Under the pieces are notes generated by a model. The model did not search any database. It was not told the origin of the DNA and saw nothing but the letters and a program-made list of their open reading frames with translations. This document shows positions 6,277 to 9,393 of a DNA stretch of 9,393 nt, in pieces (positions within the stretch are counted from its first letter, which is position 1; each line of letters opens with the position of its first letter). Origin of the DNA: Spirochaetales bacterium. GTDB lineage: Bacteria; Spirochaetota; Spirochaetia; B11-G9. The stretch lies in assembly GCA_027077185.1 (NCBI GenBank), contig JALTGJ010000274.1, positions 1-9,393 on the forward strand, in the 5' to 3' direction. Made by a program: the position numbers and the translations under genes.

Positions 6277-7371
6277 ATGAAAGATATTTCTGTAATGATA
6301 TGTGATGATTCTGCGTTAATGAGAAATCTGCTTGGCAGAATAATAGATGAAGCTGAAGGACTGGTTGTTGCCGGGAAAGCCATGAATGGCAAATTCCTTC
6401 TGGAAAAAATTCCCAGAATTAAACCGGATATAATTCTTTTGGATCTCGAAATGCCCGAGATGAATGGTATTGAGTTTCTTAAAGAACGTAAAAAATTAAA
6501 TATTAATATTCCGGTTGTAATACTGTCTTCTATTGCAGTCAGAGGGGCAAGGGTTACGATGGAAGCTCTTTCGCTCGGGGCTTCTGATTTTATTCTAAAA
6601 CCTTCGGGATCTATTTCAGAAGATATACATGTGGTTAGGGACAGGATTGTTACAACTCTGTTGGCTTATGGCGGTAAAGCCAACCAGATTTCCCATAATA
6701 AGGTTAAACCCTCTGAGCCTTCAGAATCTGTCAGCAATAATGTAGAAAAGAAAATTCCAATTGCATCTGCCATGCCCAGAGAAAAGGGCGGCGATATTGA
6801 AATTGTAGCCATTGGAATCTCAACAGGGGGCCCCAATGCTCTAAGACTGGTATTAGCGGATATTGATCCGAATTTTCCTGTTCCCATTGTGATTGTACAG
6901 CATATGCCCGCAGGTTTTACTACTGAGTTTGCCAAAAGTCTGGATCGTATATGTCCCTTGGAAGTTAAGGAAGTTGAGGATGGTGATGTTCTAACCAGGG
7001 GAAGAGTTTTTATTGCTCCGGGCAATTATCATATTGAAGTGGAAAAAAAGAAACTGGCTGCTGTTATCCATACTTCCTCTGCAGATGTGGTTAATGGTCA
7101 TAGACCTTCAGCAGATGTACTTTTTGCATCTGTTGCAAAACACTATGGCGGTAAAAGTTTAGCTGTAATTATGACTGGTATGGGAAGGGACGGTGCAATG
7201 GAAATTGGTTCTATTTTTGCCAAAGGTGGTATAACTGTTGGCCAGGATGCCGAGTCTTCTATTGTCTACGGAATGCCCAGGGTTGCTGCAGAAAGAGGGT
7301 TTATAGATTATGTGGTATCGGTTAACGATATGGCTTCGACTTTAAATAAGCTGGTGAAAGAAAAGAGATAG
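6277..7371 (+). CDS. cheB: Chemotaxis response regulator / protein-glutamate methylesterase CheB
   Basis: Removes methyl groups from chemoreceptors (and deamidates glutamines) after activation by CheA, resetting the receptors. The 364-residue protein has the normal two-domain form. The receiver domain (1-125) has the acidic pair Asp10/Asp11, phosphoacceptor Asp56 in LLDLEMP, Ser84/Ser85 and Lys108 in ILKPSG. A low-complexity linker (about 135-172) leads to the methylesterase domain. Its catalytic triad is Ser182 in GISTGGP, His209 in VQHMPAGFT and Asp305 in GMGRDGA. All active residues are intact. A modest ribosome-binding site (AGGA) overlaps the cheR stop codon. No CheA, CheW or receptor gene is in view, so cheR-cheB sits apart from the remaining chemotaxis genes or at the edge of such a cluster. 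Confidence 0.97.
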   Translation: MKDISVMICDDSALMRNLLGRIIDEAEGLVVAGKAMNGKFLLEKIPRIKPDIILLDLEMPEMNGIEFLKERKKLNINIPVVILSSIAVRGARVTMEALSLGASDFILKPSGSISEDIHVVRDRIVTTLLAYGGKANQISHNKVKPSEPSESVSNNVEKKIPIASAMPREKGGDIEIVAIGISTGGPNALRLVLADIDPNFPVPIVIVQHMPAGFTTEFAKSLDRICPLEVKEVEDGDVLTRGRVFIAPGNYHIEVEKKKLAAVIHTSSADVVNGHRPSADVLFASVAKHYGGKSLAVIMTGMGRDGAMEIGSIFAKGGITVGQDAESSIVYGMPRVAAERGFIDYVVSVNDMASTLNKLVKEKR

Positions 7372-7379
7372 GAATTAAG

Positions 7380-7404
7380 GGAAACAGGAAACCGGAAACG
7401 GGAG
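7380..7404. repeat. Tandem GGAAACN repeat (three units) after cheB
   Basis: Three consecutive 7-base units, GGAAACA, GGAAACC and GGAAACG, followed by GGAG. It fills part of the 93-base convergent gap between cheB and the rseC-like gene. ACCGGA...GGAG in it (7391-7404) can pair imperfectly with CTCC...TCCGGT at 7447-7460. No clear terminator is seen in this gap. Confidence 0.6.
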
Positions 7405-7464
7405 CATGGAAGATAGTAATAGTAGTAGTTCCTGAAATTTTTCGGTCTCCATTCTCCGGTCTGC

Positions 7465-7887
7465 TTACTCCTTCTGATTTTTGTTGATTAGCTTTGTTAT
7501 TCTTGGAGTATTTCTCTTTTTGTTTACTTTATTGTAATAAAAAGTAACTGCGAAACCAGCTGCAAGACCCAGTATTCCGAAAATGACACCTATTCCTTCA
7601 TTGTTTCCAAAAATAGCTGTGCTTAAACCATAAAAGCCTATAAAAGAAATTAGGGGGAAGATTAGAACCATAAACCCTGCAAATACAGTTCTTCCCGGAG
7701 GCAGGTATATTTCTACAGTATCCCCTGATTTAAGATTGAAATGTTTTTCATTTAAAGCACTAAAACTTTTCCCATTTGCAGAACAGAAGGAATTTCCACT
7801 GCAGTTTTTACATCCGCCACTGAGGGAAGAACAGGATAGAACTATTTCTTCTCCATTAATGTCCGTTATTTTACCCAACTCTGTCAT
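7465..7887 (-). CDS. RseC/MucC (SoxR-reducing system) family membrane protein
   Basis: Small inner-membrane protein of the RseC/MucC family; relatives take part in envelope stress control or in electron delivery with the Rsx/Rnf complex, but many members are uncharacterised. The 140-residue product has an N-terminal cysteine cluster, Cys19-X6-Cys26-X2-Cys29-X5-Cys35 (SGGCKNCSGNSFC), as expected for the family. It is followed by two hydrophobic helices (about 67-87 and 98-118) and a lysine-rich tail (VNKKRNTPR). The longer frame begins at a TTG (7902), but AAGGAG at 7894-7899 lies exactly 6 bases before the ATG at 7887, so that ATG is chosen. It overlaps the end of the ymdB-like gene by 17 bases. 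No rnf, rsx or rpoE gene is nearby, so the partner is unknown. Confidence 0.85.
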   Translation of the reverse strand: MTELGKITDINGEEIVLSCSSLSGGCKNCSGNSFCSANGKSFSALNEKHFNLKSGDTVEIYLPPGRTVFAGFMVLIFPLISFIGFYGLSTAIFGNNEGIGVIFGILGLAAGFAVTFYYNKVNKKRNTPRITKLINKNQKE

Positions 7888-8683
7888 GTCTTTCTCCTTC
7901 AACCGGGTAGCGTATTTCTTTTATACTTTCTGTTTTGTTTTCATCATTTATTTGGATAACTGCACCCTGAATTTCCAGATCATCCCACCATTCTTTGGAT
8001 CTTTCAGGAATTTGAGTTAAAAATTGTTCGATTTCAATCTCAGGAGCAAGTCCTCCAACTCCTGTAGAACTTCCGGTCCTCCCTGTATCGCATATTGTAC
8101 CGGTCCCTTTGGGGAAAACACTTGCATCTGCAGAAAGTGCTTTTGAATGACTGCCCACAACTGCGTTAAGCAAACCATCGACATGAAAAAACATAGAATA
8201 CTTTTCTGCTGTTGTGGAAGCATGAAAATCCAGAATAATAATATCAGTTTCATCTTTAATTCTGTTAATAATATCGGGAATAAAAGTAAAAGGGTTGCTT
8301 AGATGTATTCTGTTAAATCCGGACTGGCCCAGTAAAGAAATAACTCCGATATTTTTATCTCCGGCACGATACACTCTCCACCCACGACCGGGAGTTCCAG
8401 GAGGATAGTTAGCGGGTCTTAAAATATATGAACTGTTGCCTATATGGCCCACCATATCTTTTTTAAAGAAAACTTTTTCTCCTGTTGTAATAACATCTAT
8501 TCCAAGTTTGTGAAGCTGAATGGAGTGATTTTTCCCTATTCCAAAACCACCGGTTGTACCTTCTCCATTGGCAATAACAAAATCAATATCAAACTCTTCT
8601 TTTATTTTTTTAAGCCCGTTTTTTATACAGAAAATACCCGGTTTACCTACTATTTCACCAAGTACCAGAATATTAAAACTCAT
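7871..8683 (-). CDS. YmdB-family (TIGR00282-like) metallophosphoesterase homologue with altered metal site
   Basis: Homologue of YmdB, a dinuclear-metal phosphodiesterase known in Bacillus to act on cyclic nucleotides and influence RNase Y-linked regulation. The 270 residues match family length, and the fold signature is clear: ILVLGEIVGKPG (5-16), FVIANGEGTTGGFG (35-48), RPANYPPGTPGRGW (89-102), LDFHASTTAEK (151-161), AVVGSHSKALSAD (174-186), FPKGTGTICDTGRTG (190-204). Compared with my recollection of B. subtilis YmdB, Glu41, His154 and His179 are kept. Asp8 is replaced by Glu10, Asn40 by Gly42, Asn67-His68 by Glu69-Lys70, and His177 by Lys181. The protein may bind metal differently or have lost catalysis. 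The ATG at 8683 has AGAGGG 4 bases upstream. The rseC-like gene begins inside its last codons. Confidence 0.88.
   Translation of the reverse strand: MSFNILVLGEIVGKPGIFCIKNGLKKIKEEFDIDFVIANGEGTTGGFGIGKNHSIQLHKLGIDVITTGEKVFFKKDMVGHIGNSSYILRPANYPPGTPGRGWRVYRAGDKNIGVISLLGQSGFNRIHLSNPFTFIPDIINRIKDETDIIILDFHASTTAEKYSMFFHVDGLLNAVVGSHSKALSADASVFPKGTGTICDTGRTGSSTGVGGLAPEIEIEQFLTQIPERSKEWWDDLEIQGAVIQINDENKTESIKEIRYPVEGERHDRVG
7894..7899 (-). promoter_or_regulatory. Shine-Dalgarno sequence deciding the rseC-like start
   Basis: AAGGAG on the minus strand, 6 bases before ATG 7887 and inside the 3' end of the ymdB-like gene. It would itself be translated if the upstream TTG at 7902 were used, which argues for the shorter protein. 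Confidence 0.8.
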
Positions 8684-8770
8684 ATAACCCTCTTTGAGAT
8701 AAATATACTATTTATAGTTTACAATAGCTATCAGAATAATACTAAAAAGTGAAGTTATAGAATTTTTTTC

Positions 8771-8799
8771 TTGATTTCCTTTATCCAAATAAGTACATT
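8771..8799 (+). promoter_or_regulatory. Candidate promoter of hsp20
   Basis: TTGATT (4 of 6), a 17-base spacer, TACATT (4 of 6). The predicted transcription start, near 8806, falls right at the 5' side of the first leader hairpin. No CIRCE-type inverted repeat (TTAGCACTC...GAGTGCTAA) is present. Confidence 0.4.
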
Positions 8800-8802
8800 A
8801 AT

Positions 8803-8853
8803 ATTGGAGTTGCCGAAAGGAACTCAATTTAAAGCCGCCTTGTATAAGGGGCT
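8803..8853 (+). ncRNA. Structured hsp20 5' leader: two tandem bulged hairpins
   Basis: Hairpin 1 (8803-8828): ATT, bulged G, GAGTT, bulged G, CC, a GAAA tetraloop, GG, AACTC, AAT, giving ten pairs closed by a GNRA loop. Hairpin 2 (8833-8853): AGCC, bulged G, CCTT, loop GTAT, AAGG, GGCT, giving eight pairs. Four bases separate them. Both have single bulged Gs on the 5' side only. They lie at the start of the predicted hsp20 transcript, about 95 bases before the ATG. I could not match them to a riboswitch class with confidence. Confidence 0.45.
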
Positions 8854-8947
8854 AAACTACACGCTTGCTGGTCGTTTTTTTTGCTTGTTTGGTTGCAATT
8901 TTTTTGTATCCTGACTGCCCGGCTATGCAGCTTAAGAGAGGTGTTGT

Positions 8948-9393
8948 ATGAGAGATAAGATGGTAATAGATCTTGGTCAGATTATGGATGAGATTTTTGA
9001 AGCTACAAAGGGCTTCGGAGATGCTTTTAAAGAGGGTATGCATCATGGTGGAAGTGACTATGTTGATTATTATCCTAATTATTCCTATCCCCCGGTTAAT
9101 ATTTATGTTACTTCGGAGAAAAGCCTGATATTTGAATTTGCTCTGGCTGGATTTAATGAAAATGATTTGAGTGTGGAATTTAAGGGAGATTATTTAGTCT
9201 TTTCGGCTAAATCTCCGTCTTCGGATTATGGCTCGGGATCTAAATTTTTTAAACGCCGACTTAAGTTTAAAAATGTTCCTGAACAGAAATATTTTGTTCC
9301 TGAGGGAAAATTTGACCAAAAAAAGGTGAAAGCAGTTTTCAAAAATGGTATACTTAAGGTAGTAATTCCTGCAAGAGAAATTATTGAAACAAA
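8948..9393 (+). CDS. Small heat-shock protein, Hsp20/alpha-crystallin family (partial, 3' end outside window)
   Basis: ATP-independent chaperone that holds unfolding proteins. The frame is open from ATG 8948 to the window edge (148 complete codons), close to the usual length of the family, so little is missing. An N-terminal arm (1-45) is followed by the alpha-crystallin domain (about 49-141): PPVNIYVTSEKSLIFEFALA, GFNENDLSVEFKGDYLVFSA, FFKRRLKFKNVPE, and the strand FKNGILKVVIP (131-141), equivalent to the family motif A-x-x-x-n-G-v-L. The C-terminal I-x-I/V tail is not reached. The start is supported by AAGAGAGG (8934-8941) 6 bases upstream. The gene is divergent from the ymdB-like gene across a 264-base spacer holding the structured leader. 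Regulation by heat is expected for the family but no HrcA site is seen. Confidence 0.92.
   Translation, partial: MRDKMVIDLGQIMDEIFEATKGFGDAFKEGMHHGGSDYVDYYPNYSYPPVNIYVTSEKSLIFEFALAGFNENDLSVEFKGDYLVFSAKSPSSDYGSGSKFFKRRLKFKNVPEQKYFVPEGKFDQKKVKAVFKNGILKVVIPAREIIET

Noticed and set aside
7391..7460. Inverted repeat after cheB as an intrinsic terminator
   Set aside because: The arms are 42 bases apart with mismatches, and neither strand has a T run directly after the stem.
8803..8871. Resemblance to a cyclic-di-GMP class I riboswitch (GAAA loop, then AAAGCC and GGCTAAA)
   Set aside because: The essential 5' core of that class (GGGCAAACC before the tetraloop stem) and the closing helix are missing. 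The match is partial and probably chance.
8870..8884. Possible sigma-54 promoter for hsp20 (GG ... GC)
   Set aside because: The spacing between GG and GC is 11 bases instead of the required 10, and the flanking bases fit the consensus poorly.
8804..8914. A 36-codon open frame through the hsp20 leader, beginning LELPKGTQFK and ending at TGA 8912-8914
   Set aside because: Only TTG starts are available and none has a ribosome-binding site. The hairpins explain the sequence better, and I recognise no protein family. A conserved peptide in relatives would reverse this.
8852..9046. Minus-strand open frame of 64 codons
   Set aside because: Antisense to the hsp20 start and leader; runs of lysine codons come from the T-rich leader. 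No family recognised.

Overview
The window looks like accessory-free chromosome from an A+T-rich, Gram-negative, motile bacterium, most likely a spirochaete. The reasons are an LPS-transport cluster whose LptC reads as a lipoprotein with a relaxed lipobox, a separate cheR-cheB pair, and the combination of a DUF151 nuclease-family protein, a YmdB-family protein and an RseC-family protein. The phylum call is an inference from gene content. No marker gene settles it. There are no rRNA or tRNA genes, no CRISPR array and no insertion sequence.

Layout: (1) Positions 1-5185 are all read on the minus strand. In transcription order they are a DUF151 protein, pyrG (CTP synthase), lptC, lptA, lptB and rpoN (sigma-54, running off the left edge). 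From pyrG to lptB the genes overlap by 14, 14 and 8 bases, and lptB is 11 bases from rpoN, so this is one tightly coupled operon. The DUF151 gene and pyrG each have a consensus -10 hexamer only 8-10 bases before the start codon and no Shine-Dalgarno sequence, which suggests leaderless or nearly leaderless mRNAs. (2) Positions 5186-5443 form a divergent control region with several dyads and a near-perfect sigma-70 promoter for cheR. (3) Positions 5444-7371 hold cheR and cheB on the plus strand, the chemoreceptor methyltransferase and methylesterase of chemotactic adaptation. (4) Positions 7465-8683 hold, on the minus strand, a YmdB-family protein and an overlapping RseC-family membrane protein. 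(5) From 8948 to the right edge lies an Hsp20 small heat-shock protein on the plus strand, preceded by a leader with two tandem bulged hairpins.

How the genes fit together: pyrG makes CTP, which among other uses activates sugars such as Kdo and supports phospholipid synthesis. lptC, lptA and lptB are the periplasmic and ATPase parts of the LPS transporter, and lptB-rpoN adjacency is a widely conserved order. The most unusual points are the YmdB homologue, which keeps only three of the eight metal ligands known for the family plus one Asp-to-Glu change; the structured hsp20 leader; and the two promoter-to-start distances that leave no room for a ribosome-binding site. No entirely new multi-gene system is visible. 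Every gene belongs to a recognisable family.
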